Shown here: positions 45,580 to 55,359 of the stretch, piece by piece
How the letters are laid out: the number at the start of each line of letters is the position of its first letter
Numbering within the stretch: the stretch's first letter is position 1
Source: Clostridium sp. AWRP
GTDB taxonomy: Bacteria > Bacillota > Clostridia > Clostridiales > Clostridiaceae
Reading direction: 5' to 3'
Length of the DNA stretch: 64,000 nucleotides
Assembly (NCBI RefSeq): GCF_004006395.2
Contig: NZ_CP029758.2
Location: 930,001-994,000 of the forward strand
Made by a program: the position numbers and the translations under genes
Notes under the pieces: generated by a model
The model's input: the letters and a program-made list of their open reading frames with translations, nothing else
Told to the model about the DNA's origin: nothing
Databases searched by the model: none

Positions 45580-45628
45580 CAGTATTATAATATAAATAGA
45601 AAATATGAAATACATATGGAGGCATAAC

Positions 45629-46861
45629 TTGCAAGAATATATACTGGGTAACGGGTTGAAATTGTTATATGAATATAGAGCAGCAAAAGTAACTTCCCTC
45701 TGTATAGGTTTTAATGCAGGGGCATTAGAGGAAGAAAAAAAAATTCATTTAGGTACAGCTCATGCAGTAGAACACCTTATATCTAAGGGAAGTAAAAATA
45801 GAAGTGAAAATCAGATAAATTTTGAAATTGAAAGTATATTTGGATTTGAAAATGCTATGACAAATTATCCCTATACAATTTACTATGGTACATGTCTCTC
45901 AGAGGATTTGGAAAGAGCAGTTGAACTTTACAGCGACCTGCTCTTGAATCCTCTTTTTTCAACTAAAGGTTTTAAGGAAGAGATAAATGTTATACTTCAG
46001 GAAATTAAAGAATGGGAAGATGATATGTATAGGCATTGTGAGAGTACTCTTTTTAGAAATTCCTTTAAAAGAAGAAGGATAAGAGAACTTATAGTAGGCA
46101 ATAAAAACAGCATAGAATCAATTACTTTAGATGAAATAAAAAGTTTTTATCATGACTTTTATTTTCCTGAAAATTGTACCATTTGTGTATGTTCGTCTTT
46201 AAATATTAATTTTATTATAGATATAATAAGCACATATTTTGGATTATGGAAAAGTGATTTAAAAAAATGTGTGTATGAAAAAAGTTTGTGCGAGGCAGTG
46301 AGAACTGGAGTATTTGAAGAAATTGTACCAGGTATAACTGGAGCTAAAATTCAATATATATTTGATATACAAAATTTAAATCAGAAGGAATTCAAAGCGC
46401 TGCTTCTTCTTAATGCTGCTTTTGGACAAGGAACAGATAGTATTCTTTTTAATAAGATAAGGACAGAAAATGCACTGGCTTATGAAGTTGGAAGCAGCAT
46501 AAAAAATGAAAGGGGAATAAAACTTCTTTCTATAAACATGGGCACTTCTTTTGAAAATGTAAAAAAAGCAATTTCTATAACTTCCGATACAATAGACAAA
46601 TTGAAATGTTTAAAAGGGTACTTTACTGGGGCTAAAATAAAGGCTTTAAGTAAAAGTATAAATTTAAAGAGAGAAATAAAATTTGAAAGATCCGTTGAAT
46701 TTTGTAAAGAAGTTGTTACTTCTGAACTTATGCAAAGAGGGTGCAGATATGATGGTTATTCAAATATATATAATTTAGATGATGTTCGAGAAGAAGATAT
46801 AATTGGAGTTGCAAACAAGGTTATGGTTAAACCCTCTATACAGATTTTAACTGGAAACTAA
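45629..46861 (+). CDS. M16 family zinc metallopeptidase
   Basis: The protein has about 410 residues from TTG 45629, which has GGAGG six bases upstream; ATG 45605 would precede the ribosome site. The inverted zinc motif is H45-A-V-E48-H49, and the third ligand is E125, 76 residues later, as in M16 peptidases. The second half is the inactive M16 domain. Most bacterial M16B enzymes degrade or process peptides. It is a single gene; no second M16 subunit is next to it. Confidence 0.87.
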   Translation: MQEYILGNGLKLLYEYRAAKVTSLCIGFNAGALEEEKKIHLGTAHAVEHLISKGSKNRSENQINFEIESIFGFENAMTNYPYTIYYGTCLSEDLERAVELYSDLLLNPLFSTKGFKEEINVILQEIKEWEDDMYRHCESTLFRNSFKRRRIRELIVGNKNSIESITLDEIKSFYHDFYFPENCTICVCSSLNINFIIDIISTYFGLWKSDLKKCVYEKSLCEAVRTGVFEEIVPGITGAKIQYIFDIQNLNQKEFKALLLLNAAFGQGTDSILFNKIRTENALAYEVGSSIKNERGIKLLSINMGTSFENVKKAISITSDTIDKLKCLKGYFTGAKIKALSKSINLKREIKFERSVEFCKEVVTSELMQRGCRYDGYSNIYNLDDVREEDIIGVANKVMVKPSIQILTGN

Positions 46862-46862
46862 A

Positions 46863-47031
46863 TCAATTCACAATGCACGATGCACAATTCACAATTAAAG
46901 ATGATTTTCTGTTATTACAGAAAATCTAAAAATTTAGTGCTCATATCACTTAGTTTTTGGACTTTTCTCAGCATTAACGGAGAAAAGTCTACCGAAATTG
47001 TGAATTGTGAACTGTGAATTGAGCATTGGTT
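46863..47031 (+). repeat. Repeat R2, copy c
   Basis: Inverted ends CAATTCACAATGCACGATGC and AATTGTGAATTGTGAACTGT. The middle hairpins ATTTTCTGTTATTACAGAAAAT and CTTTTCTCAGCATTAACGG differ from copy b but keep its layout. It fills the gap between the M16 peptidase and recJ. Confidence 0.88.
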
Positions 47032-47055
47032 TACTAAAAAAGGGGGGTATTGTTA

Positions 47056-48828
47056 TTGCAGGCAAAGTGGATGTTAAAAAGGTGTAAAAAAGACGTAAAA
47101 GCTATTGGCAAAATGGCAGGGATAAGTGAAGTTGTAGCTTCAATTCTTGTAAATAGGGAAATAGAAACACAGGGAGAGATAAAAAGTTTTATAAATCCCT
47201 CCATGAGAGATCTCCAGAATCCGCTGCTTATGAAAGATATGGAAAGAGGCGTAGATATAATATATAGTGCTATAAAAGAGGAAAAAAATATAGCAGTATA
47301 TGGAGATTATGATGTGGATGGAGTAATGAGCACTTACATATTATATTGTGGACTTTTAAGGTGTGGTGCTAGGGTAAAATATCATATTCCTGACAGAATT
47401 ACAGAAGGTTATGGAATAAATATCCATAGTATAGAAAAACTTAAAGAAGATGGAATACAGCTTATAATAACTTGTGACAATGGAATTTCGGCACTGGATC
47501 AAATTAAAAGGGCTGTGGAATTAAACATGCAGGTAGTCATAACTGACCATCATGATATACCTTTTTCAGATGAAGATGGAAAAAGAAAATTTCTAATTCC
47601 TGAAGCAGATGCTGTTATTGATCCAAAACAGGAAGACTGCAAATATCCTTTTAAAAAACTTTGTGGAGCAGGGGTTGCTTTTAAATTTATTCAGGTGCTT
47701 TATGATAAATTTAATATAAAAAAGGAAGAGGCACTTAAATTTATAGAGTATGCAGCTATTGGAACTATATGTGATGTAGTAGATCTCATAGGTGAAAATA
47801 GAATTATAGCTAAAAAAGGCCTTGAAATGTTAAATAACACAGAAAATTTAGGAATAAGGGAACTTATAAAAGAAACTTCATTAGAAGATAAAACCTTGAA
47901 TTCTTATCATATAGGATTTGTAATCGGACCTTGCATAAATGCTACAGGAAGGCTCGAAAGTGCAGCTTTAGCACTGGAACTTTTACTTTGTAAAGATCCG
48001 GATAGGGCATATGAACTTGCTAAAAAACTTCATGAATTAAATATTCATAGGCAGGATATGACGATTAACAGTTTAAATAAAATAATAGATAAAGTTGAAA
48101 AGTCAGATTTGAAAAAAGACAAAGTACTTGTGGTATATGAAAAAGGAGTACGTGAAAGTATAGCAGGAATAGTTGCAGGAAGGCTTAAAGAAAGATATAA
48201 TGTACCTTCTATTGTAATAACTAATGGAAAAGATTTTTCTAAGGGATCAGGTAGATCTATTGAAGGTTATAATATGTTTGAAGAACTTGTAAAATGTAAG
48301 GAGCTAATGTACCAATTTGGAGGCCATCCTTTGGCAGCAGGATTGTCTATAGAAGAAGAAAATATAGATAAGCTTAGAGATAGATTAAATAAAAATTGCA
48401 AACTTACAGATGAGGATATAATACCTAAGATTAGAATAGATAAACAGGTTCCCTTAAACAGCATATCTTTTAAAATGATAGAAGATATAAAGAGATTAGA
48501 GCCTTTTGGCAAAGGAAATTCTACACCTGTATTTGGAGAAAAAAGTGTGGATGTATTCAGAATTTATTTCATAGGTAAGGACAAAAATACTTTGAAACTA
48601 TTCTGCAGGCTGAAAAATAGTTTAAACAAAATTGATGCACTATCTTTTGATGGAGGGGAAAAGTTTAGACAATTGGTATTTAAAGCTTATGGAAGCAGGG
48701 AAGCTTATAAAATTTTAAATAATGATTTTAAAAATCTAAAAATGGATTTTATATATTTGCCTTCTGTTAATGAGTATAAAGGAAATAGAAATATACAGCT
48801 TATATTAAAAGATTTTAGATTATCATAA
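47056..48828 (+). CDS. recJ: Single-stranded-DNA-specific exonuclease RecJ
   Basis: The protein has about 590 residues. TTG 47056 is eight bases from GGGGGG; TTG 47050 is too close. DHH-family motifs: VYGDYDVDGVMSTYIL, ITCDNGISALDQI, VVITDHHDIP and GAGVAFKFIQ. The DHHA1 motif is GRSIEGYNMFEELVKCKELMYQFGGHPLAAGLSIE, and an OB-type domain ends the protein. RecJ degrades 5' single strands in recombination and repair. It starts just after an R2 repeat and is followed by argR. Confidence 0.92.
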   Translation: MQAKWMLKRCKKDVKAIGKMAGISEVVASILVNREIETQGEIKSFINPSMRDLQNPLLMKDMERGVDIIYSAIKEEKNIAVYGDYDVDGVMSTYILYCGLLRCGARVKYHIPDRITEGYGINIHSIEKLKEDGIQLIITCDNGISALDQIKRAVELNMQVVITDHHDIPFSDEDGKRKFLIPEADAVIDPKQEDCKYPFKKLCGAGVAFKFIQVLYDKFNIKKEEALKFIEYAAIGTICDVVDLIGENRIIAKKGLEMLNNTENLGIRELIKETSLEDKTLNSYHIGFVIGPCINATGRLESAALALELLLCKDPDRAYELAKKLHELNIHRQDMTINSLNKIIDKVEKSDLKKDKVLVVYEKGVRESIAGIVAGRLKERYNVPSIVITNGKDFSKGSGRSIEGYNMFEELVKCKELMYQFGGHPLAAGLSIEEENIDKLRDRLNKNCKLTDEDIIPKIRIDKQVPLNSISFKMIEDIKRLEPFGKGNSTPVFGEKSVDVFRIYFIGKDKNTLKLFCRLKNSLNKIDALSFDGGEKFRQLVFKAYGSREAYKILNNDFKNLKMDFIYLPSVNEYKGNRNIQLILKDFRLS

Positions 48829-48884
48829 AATAGAAATAACACTTGATTTATATTTTTTAAAATTGATAAACGGAGAGATTATAT

Positions 48885-49340
48885 ATGAAAACTGCAAGAC
48901 ATACAAAAATACTTGAAATTATTAATTCAAAGGATATAGAAACACAGGAGGAGCTAGTAGAAGAGCTTAAGAATGCGGGAATAGAAGTAACTCAAGCCAC
49001 TGTGTCAAGAGATATAAAAAAATTAAAAATTATAAAAGTAGTGGGCCAAAATGGAAAATCGAAATATTCTGTTATAAGGCATACAGGAAAATTGTTTCCT
49101 GATAAAATAGTAGCTATATTTTCACAAACAATTATTGATGTACAAACTATGAAAAATTTTGTCGTCATAAAAACCTTATCTGGTTCAGCTAAGGCAGCAG
49201 CGGAAGCGGCAGATTCTTTAGCTTTTAATGGGGTTGTTGGTACTGTAGCTGGAAATAACACATTATTTGTAATAACAACAGATGAAAAAGCAGCCTTGAG
49301 TTTGGCTAAAAAAATTAAAAACATGATTTCTAATCAATAA
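48885..49340 (+). CDS. argR: Arginine repressor ArgR/AhrC
   Basis: The protein has 151 residues. Its N-terminal winged helix (RHTKILEIINSKDIETQEELVEEL ... ATVSRDIKKLKI) is followed by the hexamerisation and arginine-binding domain (VIKTLSGSAKAAAEAADSLAFNGVVGTVAGNNTLFVIT). It represses biosynthesis and often activates arginine catabolism when arginine is bound. Its position just ahead of an amino acid permease and the arc genes fits local control. ATG 48885 follows GGAGAG. Confidence 0.93.
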   Translation: MKTARHTKILEIINSKDIETQEELVEELKNAGIEVTQATVSRDIKKLKIIKVVGQNGKSKYSVIRHTGKLFPDKIVAIFSQTIIDVQTMKNFVVIKTLSGSAKAAAEAADSLAFNGVVGTVAGNNTLFVITTDEKAALSLAKKIKNMISNQ

Positions 49341-49440
49341 TATTTCTTAGAAAACTCAATTCATGAAATAAGACTTTTTTTGACTTTTATCATAGTAATT
49401 TTTAAAATATTTGCTAAAAAATGCTCTGTAAGGTATAATT

Positions 49441-49490
49441 ATTCTGTAAAATATAATAACTACTACAGTGGTTATTATATTTTACAGAAT
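49441..49490. repeat. Perfect 20-bp inverted repeat between argR and the permease
   Basis: ATTCTGTAAAATATAATAAC and its exact inverse flank TACTACAGTG. AGTTGTATAT follows instead of a T-tract, so it is not a normal terminator. The permease starts 100 bases later. Confidence 0.85.
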
Positions 49491-49589
49491 AGTTGTATAT
49501 TGGTAATGTTCAAATATAGTAAGAGTGTTACAGTAGGTAGCCAGCAGATAAATATTTCAATATTATCAGTAATTTAGGAGGAGTATTCT

Positions 49590-51026
49590 GTGAACTTTAT
49601 TAAAAAAAGTGAAAACGATTTTAAAAATTCCAGTAAAAGTTGTGGGTATTTTATGAGCTTATTTCGAAAAAGAAATGTGAATAATCTTGAAAGTTCTGTA
49701 GAGGCCAATGGATTAAAAAGAAAATTGAATGCTATTGATATAGCGGCCCTTGGACTTGGAGCAGTAATTGGAACTGGAATATTTGTTGTAACTGGACAGG
49801 GGGCACATATGGCAGGACCAGCAGTTGTAATTTCCTATTTAATCGCAGCAATAACCAGTACTTTATGTGCACTTACATATGCAGAACTTGCTACTATGTT
49901 TCCGGTTTCAGGAAGTACATATTCTTATTGCTATGTTGCCTTTGGAGAAATAATAGCATGGATTGTAGGATGGAATTTAATACTTGAGTACCTAGTATCT
50001 GCAGCTATAGTAGCGTCAGGGTGGTCCTCAGTATTTGTAGGAATTTTAAAATTATACAACATATATTTGCCTGATACCATTACCAAATCTCTTTTGTCAG
50101 GTGGCATAATTGATTTGCCAGCTGTACTTCTTATTATTTTTATAACATATGTGTTGTATAAAGGTGTTTCAGAGAGTAGTAAAATAAATAACATTACTGT
50201 AATTATTAAAATTGCTGTAATCGTTATTTTTATAGCGTTAGGTGTACCACATATAAATGTAAAAAATTATCATCCATTTGCGCCATTTGGATTTAAAGGA
50301 ATAATGACAGCTTCTTCTGTTATATTTTTTGCTTATATAGGTTTTGATACAGTTTCAACTTCTGCAGAGGAGAGCATTAATCCTAAAAGAGATGTTCCAA
50401 TTGGACTTATGATTTGTATGACAGTAATTGTTGTATTATATTTGACTATTTCTTTAGTATTAACTGGAATAGTTCCATTTGTGAAAATAGATGTAAACAA
50501 TGCTCTCCCTTTTTCATTATCACAAATAGGAATTAATTGGGGATCTGTGTTAGTTAGTGTAGGAGCTGTGGTAGGTATGATTTCAACACTGCTTGTAACA
50601 TTATACGGTCAAATTAGAATATTTATGACTATGTCAAGAGATGGATTAATTCCTAGTGCATTTTCTAAGATAACAAGCAAAAATGGGATACCAGGTATAT
50701 GTACAATACTTACAGGTATTATAACGGGAATCCTTTCGGGTTTTTTGCCATTTAATATACTTATGGATTTATGTAATATAGGGACATTATCTGCATTTGT
50801 TATGGTATCTATAGGTGTAATAATTTTGAGAAAAACCATGCCAAACGCTGAGAGAAAGTTTAGATGTCCAGGAGTTCCATTTACACCAATTTTAACAGTA
50901 GCTTTTTGTTTGTATTTAATGGCTGGTTTACAACCTTTAACATGGATGAGATTTTTAATTTGGACAATAGTTGGTTTAGCAATTTACTTTTTATATGGAA
51001 TTAAGCATAGTACTTTAAATTATTGA
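49590..51026 (+). CDS. APC-family cationic amino acid permease (CAT type)
   Basis: The protein has 478 residues and about 12-14 membrane helices. The first helix has the APC binding motif GAVIGTGIFVVTG. GPAVVISYLIAAITSTLCALTYAELATMFPVSGSTYSYCYVAFGE is close to the CAT/YfnA group of cationic amino acid transporters. GTG 49590 follows AGGAGGAG. It lies between argR and the arc operon and probably imports arginine or a related amino acid. A terminator follows. Confidence 0.85.
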   Translation: MNFIKKSENDFKNSSKSCGYFMSLFRKRNVNNLESSVEANGLKRKLNAIDIAALGLGAVIGTGIFVVTGQGAHMAGPAVVISYLIAAITSTLCALTYAELATMFPVSGSTYSYCYVAFGEIIAWIVGWNLILEYLVSAAIVASGWSSVFVGILKLYNIYLPDTITKSLLSGGIIDLPAVLLIIFITYVLYKGVSESSKINNITVIIKIAVIVIFIALGVPHINVKNYHPFAPFGFKGIMTASSVIFFAYIGFDTVSTSAEESINPKRDVPIGLMICMTVIVVLYLTISLVLTGIVPFVKIDVNNALPFSLSQIGINWGSVLVSVGAVVGMISTLLVTLYGQIRIFMTMSRDGLIPSAFSKITSKNGIPGICTILTGIITGILSGFLPFNILMDLCNIGTLSAFVMVSIGVIILRKTMPNAERKFRCPGVPFTPILTVAFCLYLMAGLQPLTWMRFLIWTIVGLAIYFLYGIKHSTLNY

Positions 51027-51046
51027 AATATATATATAATTTGTAA

Positions 51047-51098
51047 AATAAAATTTAGGAAGATAATCTTAAGATATCCTCCTAAATTTTATTTTTTT
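51047..51098 (+). terminator. Rho-independent terminator after the permease gene
   Basis: AATAAAATTTAGGA and TCCTAAATTTTATT are perfect 14-base arms, followed by TTTTT. Confidence 0.88.
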
Positions 51099-51238
51099 AT
51101 AAAAAATTTTTTGAATATTTATAAAAAATGTGCATATAAAAATCCAATAGGAATAATAAATGTCATTTTTATGAATAATAAACATTCAAATACATGTATA
51201 AGTATGTCAAAAATCAAAAAAAAATAGAAAAATAAGGA

Positions 51239-51297
51239 TTGACAACGTTATCTTGTTAACATACAATAATAACTGTAGTAACCACCTAGATGGTTAC
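51239..51297 (+). promoter_or_regulatory. arc operon promoter with inverted repeat
   Basis: TTGACA (51239-51244) and TACAAT (51262-51267) are 17 bases apart. Just downstream GTAACCA-CCTAGA-TGGTTAC (51278-51297) is a 7-6-7 inverted repeat, well placed for a regulator. It is not an obvious ArgR box. The leader to arcA is about 125 bases. Confidence 0.75.
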
Positions 51298-51402
51298 CAA
51301 TGCGATTAGTACTATAGCATTATTAAATGAAACTTTAATATATATACTTTGAAATTAAGTAATGTTGAGTTATCGAAATATTAGATGGGAGGAAAAATTA
51401 AG

Positions 51403-52683
51403 ATGGAAACTAAAGTTTTAAGAAGAGATTCAGAAGTTACTTCTGAAAATGGTACTTCAAAAACAGCTTTAAATGTTACTTCAGAAATAGGGAAATTAAA
51501 AACAGTCTTATTGCATAGACCAGGCCAAGAAATAGAAAATCTTACTCCAGAATTATTAAATAGGTTATTATTTGATGATATTCCTTACTTGAAAATAGCC
51601 CAGCAGGAACATGATGCATTTGCTGACATATTGAGAAATAAAGGTGTTGAAGTTCTTTACTTGGAGAATTTGGCAGCAGAATCTCTATATGACACAGATA
51701 CTAAGCTTAATTTTATTAGCGAATTTATTGACGAAGCTAAAGTAGAAAGTCCTGCATTAAAAGACGCACTTACAGAGTATTTTTTAAGATTATCTAATAA
51801 AGATATGATTGACAAAATGATGGCAGGAGTTAGAAAAGAAGAACTCAAAGATTATAAGAGATTTTCTCTTTATGATCAAGTAAATGATTCATATCCATTT
51901 ATATGTGATCCAATGCCAAATCTATATTTTACAAGAGATCCATTTGCAACTATAGGAAATGGTATTACATTAAACCATATGAGAACAGAAACTAGAAATA
52001 GAGAAACTATATTTGCTAAATATATATTTAGATATCATCCTAGATTTAAGGATTGTAATATACCACTTTGGTTTGACAGAGACGAAAATACCTCTATTGA
52101 GGGTGGAGACGAATTAATATTAAATAGCAAGACTTTGGCTATTGGAATTTCTCAGAGAACTGATTCTGCTTCAATAGAAAAAGTTTGTAGAAAATTGTTC
52201 TGCAAAGGAAATAGCTTTAAGACAATTTTAGCATTTCAGATTCCTGTATCCAGAGCATTTATGCATTTAGATACTGTGTTCACTATGGTTGATTATGATA
52301 AGTTTACTGTTCATCCTGAAATTGAAGGACCTTTGGTTGTTTATGAAATAACAAAAGATAAAGATAGTTCAAGTGGATTAAAAGTAGTAAAACAAAATAT
52401 TGAATTAGAAGAAGTATTGGAAAAATATCTTGGAAGAAAGATTACATTAATAAGATGCGGTGGTGGTGACAAAATACATGCTGCAAGAGAACAGTGGAAT
52501 GATGGTTCCAATACATTAGCTATTGCCCCAGGTGAAGTAGTAGTTTATTCTAGAAATCATGTTACAAATAAACTGCTCGAAGAGTATGGAGTAAAACTTA
52601 ATATTATGCCATCATCAGAGTTATCAAGAGGAAGAGGCGGCCCAAGATGTATGAGTATGCCACTTTGGAGAGAAAATTTATAA
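51403..52683 (+). CDS. arcA: Arginine deiminase
   Basis: The protein has 426 residues from ATG 51403; the upstream in-frame ATG at 51385 overlaps the GGGAGG ribosome site. It hydrolyses arginine to citrulline and ammonia. Active-site motifs: LYFTRDPFATIGNG, IEGGDELILN, HLDTVFTMVDYD and the nucleophile C416 in GRGGPRCMSMPLWRE. It is the first gene of arcA-arcB-arcD-arcC. Confidence 0.95.
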   Translation: METKVLRRDSEVTSENGTSKTALNVTSEIGKLKTVLLHRPGQEIENLTPELLNRLLFDDIPYLKIAQQEHDAFADILRNKGVEVLYLENLAAESLYDTDTKLNFISEFIDEAKVESPALKDALTEYFLRLSNKDMIDKMMAGVRKEELKDYKRFSLYDQVNDSYPFICDPMPNLYFTRDPFATIGNGITLNHMRTETRNRETIFAKYIFRYHPRFKDCNIPLWFDRDENTSIEGGDELILNSKTLAIGISQRTDSASIEKVCRKLFCKGNSFKTILAFQIPVSRAFMHLDTVFTMVDYDKFTVHPEIEGPLVVYEITKDKDSSSGLKVVKQNIELEEVLEKYLGRKITLIRCGGGDKIHAAREQWNDGSNTLAIAPGEVVVYSRNHVTNKLLEEYGVKLNIMPSSELSRGRGGPRCMSMPLWRENL

Positions 52684-52771
52684 TTCCAATAGTTAATATA
52701 GTATAACAAGATAAGTTATAACAAATTAAAAAATAAGATATAAAACAATTATCGAATAAGGAGAAATTGAC

Positions 52772-53773
52772 ATGGGATTTAATTTAAGAAATAGAAGTTT
52801 TTTAACATTAATGGACTTTTCACAGAAAGAAATAAACTTTATGCTTGATCTTGCTAGAGATTTAAAGAGAGCTAAATACCTAGGAAATGAAGAACAAAAG
52901 TTGAAGGGAAAAAATGTAGTTCTTTTATTTGAAAAAGATTCTACAAGAACAAGATGTTCATTTCAGGTTGCTGCACAGGATCAGGGAGCTCATGTTACTT
53001 ATCTTGGACCAACAGGAAGTCAAATGGGAAAGAAAGAATCCGCTGCAGATACTGCAAGAGTTTTAGGAAAAATGTTTGATGGTATAGAATACAGAGGATA
53101 TGCACAAGAAACTGTTGAAGATTTAGCAAAATATTCAGGAGTTCCAGTTTGGAATGGATTGACAGATGCAGATCATCCAACACAAGTTTTAGCTGATTTT
53201 TTAACAGCTAGCGAACATTTAAATAAGCCATATGATAAGATGACATTTGTTTATTCTGGTGATGGAAGAAATAATGTTGCAAATGCACTTATGATTGGGG
53301 CTTCTAAAATGGGAATGGATTTTAGAATAGTAACACCAAAAGAATTATTTCCAAAAGAAGAATTAGTAAATAAATGCAAAGAAGAAGCTGCAAAGAGCGG
53401 AGCTAAAATAACAATAACTGATGATGTTGCTAAAGGTGTAAAAGGTGCAGATGTTCTTTATACTGATGTTTGGGTATCAATGGGTGAACCTGATGAAGTT
53501 TGGGAACAGAGAATAAAACTATTGAAGCCTTATCAGATCAACATGGATATGATAAAGATGACAGGAAATGAAAAAGTTATATTTGAGCATTGCCTTCCTG
53601 CATTTCATGACTTAAAAACTAAAGTTGGAAAGCAAATACATGATAAATTTGGTTTGAATGAAATGGAAGTTACAGATGAAGTATTTGAAAGTAAATATTC
53701 TGTAGTGTTTGATGAAGCAGAAAATAGAATGCACACAATAAAAGCTGTTATGGTTGCTACTTTAGGAGATTAA
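52772..53773 (+). CDS. arcB: Ornithine carbamoyltransferase, catabolic
   Basis: The protein has 333 residues. The carbamoyl-phosphate site is STRTR in FEKDSTRTRCSFQVAAQDQG; ornithine-binding SMG (WVSMGEPDEVWEQR) and HCLP are present. In this operon it splits citrulline to ornithine and carbamoyl phosphate. argF and arcB proteins look alike; the catabolic role comes from context. ATG 52772 follows AAGGAG. Confidence 0.94.
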   Translation: MGFNLRNRSFLTLMDFSQKEINFMLDLARDLKRAKYLGNEEQKLKGKNVVLLFEKDSTRTRCSFQVAAQDQGAHVTYLGPTGSQMGKKESAADTARVLGKMFDGIEYRGYAQETVEDLAKYSGVPVWNGLTDADHPTQVLADFLTASEHLNKPYDKMTFVYSGDGRNNVANALMIGASKMGMDFRIVTPKELFPKEELVNKCKEEAAKSGAKITITDDVAKGVKGADVLYTDVWVSMGEPDEVWEQRIKLLKPYQINMDMIKMTGNEKVIFEHCLPAFHDLKTKVGKQIHDKFGLNEMEVTDEVFESKYSVVFDEAENRMHTIKAVMVATLGD

Positions 53774-53781
53774 TAAAATAG

Positions 53782-53825
53782 TTTATGAACTATATTGTTA
53801 TAAAAATAACAATATAGTTCATAAA
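53782..53825. repeat. Perfect 20-bp inverted repeat between arcB and arcD
   Basis: TTTATGAACTATATTGTTAT and its exact inverse enclose AAAA. ACAATTAGGAGG follows, so the hairpin ends just before the arcD ribosome site. There is no T-tract. Confidence 0.88.
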
Positions 53826-53845
53826 ACAATTAGGAGGTTTTATTT

Positions 53846-55309
53846 GTGGAAGATAATAAACTAGTAGAAGACAATGAATTGTCAGAAAATAATAAATTGG
53901 GATTATTTTCACTTATAGCATTAGTTATCGGCTCAATGATTGGCGGAGGAGCATTTTCACTGCCAGGTGATATGGCAAAAGGAGCCAGTGCAGGTGCAAT
54001 TATTATAGGATGGTTAATTACTGGAGTTGGTATGATAGCATTAGCTTTTGTATATCAAAATCTTTCAATGAAAAGACCAGATTTAAATGGTGGTATATAT
54101 AGTTATGCTAAAGCTGGTTTTGGAGATTACATGGGATTTAATTCAGCCTGGGGATATTGGCTAAGTGCACTAATTGGTAATGTATCTTATTTGGTAATGA
54201 TGTTTGGAGCTGTTGGATACTTTTTCCCTGTGTTTGGAAAAGGAAATAATTTGGCATCTGTTGTTTGTGCATCCATTATGTTGTGGCTTATTCAAGGTTT
54301 GATATTAAAAGGAGTAAAACAAGCGGCTATAGTAAATGTTATCACTACAATTGCAAAGTTAGTGCCAATATTTCTATTTATAATTATAGCTATTATAATG
54401 TTTAAAGTTAATATATTTACTTTAGATTTTTGGGGTGGTTCTACTCCTAGCTTAGGGGGAATTGTATCTCAAGTTAAAAGTACTATGTTAGTAACATTAT
54501 GGGTTTTTATAGGAATTGAAGGAGCTGTAGTTGTTTCAGGTAGAGCTAAAAGAAGAAATGATGTAGGAAAAGCTACAGTAATAGGATTGGTTGGAACATT
54601 AATCATATATATTTTAATAACATTGTTATCTTTAGGAATAATGAATAGAGCTCGTCTTTCTGGTTTAGATACTCCATCAATGGCATATGTACTTGAAAGT
54701 GTTGTTGGAAAGTGGGGAGCAATTGTAATAAATTTAGGATTGGTAATTTCTTTATTGGGAGCAACTTTAGGTTGGACTCTTCTGGCAGCAGAGATTCCGT
54801 ATATAGCTGCAAAAGACGGTATGTTTCCAAAGGTATTTGCTAAAGAAAATAAAAATGGTTCAGCAGTAAATTCTCTATGGATTACTAATATATTAGTAGA
54901 AATTTCACTTATACTGACACTGTTTTCCAGTAGTACCTATCAAATATTATATTCAATAGCAAGCGGAGCTATATTAATTCCTTATTTTCTTAGCGCACTG
55001 TTTGGACTAAAATTTCAATTAATGAACAAAGAAGAAAATGGAAGAACTAAAAATATTATAATTGCATCAGTTGCAACTATATATACAGCATGGTTAGTAT
55101 ATGCAGCAGGGTTAAAATACGTTTTGTTAGAAACTATACTTTTTGCTATTGGCATAGCTGCATTTATGATTGCCAGTAAAGAGAACAATAGCAATAACAA
55201 GAAGAATTATATTTTCTTAGCATATGAGAAAGTGATAGCATTAATTTTCTTGGTAGCAGGAATAGTTGCATTAGTTATGTTAGTAACAGGTAAATTGTCA
55301 ATAAGTTGA
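53846..55309 (+). CDS. arcD: Arginine/ornithine antiporter, APC family
   Basis: The protein has 487 residues and about 13 membrane helices. It belongs to the basic amino acid/polyamine antiporter branch: LVIGSMIGGGAFSLPGDMAKGASAGAIIIGWLITG, and the family word VVSGRAKRRNDVGKATVIG. It exchanges ornithine for arginine so that the pathway needs no energy for uptake. GTG 53846 follows AGGAGG. The start is close behind a perfect hairpin. Confidence 0.92.
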   Translation: MEDNKLVEDNELSENNKLGLFSLIALVIGSMIGGGAFSLPGDMAKGASAGAIIIGWLITGVGMIALAFVYQNLSMKRPDLNGGIYSYAKAGFGDYMGFNSAWGYWLSALIGNVSYLVMMFGAVGYFFPVFGKGNNLASVVCASIMLWLIQGLILKGVKQAAIVNVITTIAKLVPIFLFIIIAIIMFKVNIFTLDFWGGSTPSLGGIVSQVKSTMLVTLWVFIGIEGAVVVSGRAKRRNDVGKATVIGLVGTLIIYILITLLSLGIMNRARLSGLDTPSMAYVLESVVGKWGAIVINLGLVISLLGATLGWTLLAAEIPYIAAKDGMFPKVFAKENKNGSAVNSLWITNILVEISLILTLFSSSTYQILYSIASGAILIPYFLSALFGLKFQLMNKEENGRTKNIIIASVATIYTAWLVYAAGLKYVLLETILFAIGIAAFMIASKENNSNNKKNYIFLAYEKVIALIFLVAGIVALVMLVTGKLSIS

Positions 55310-55359
55310 TAAATAGAAAGACGTATTGTTAAATATATTTTGATTTAGGAGGAGTAATA

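Noticed and set aside
45570..45600. Promoter TTGACA with TATAAT before the M16 gene
   Set aside because: The two boxes are only four bases apart, and TTGACA overlaps the end of the previous gene.
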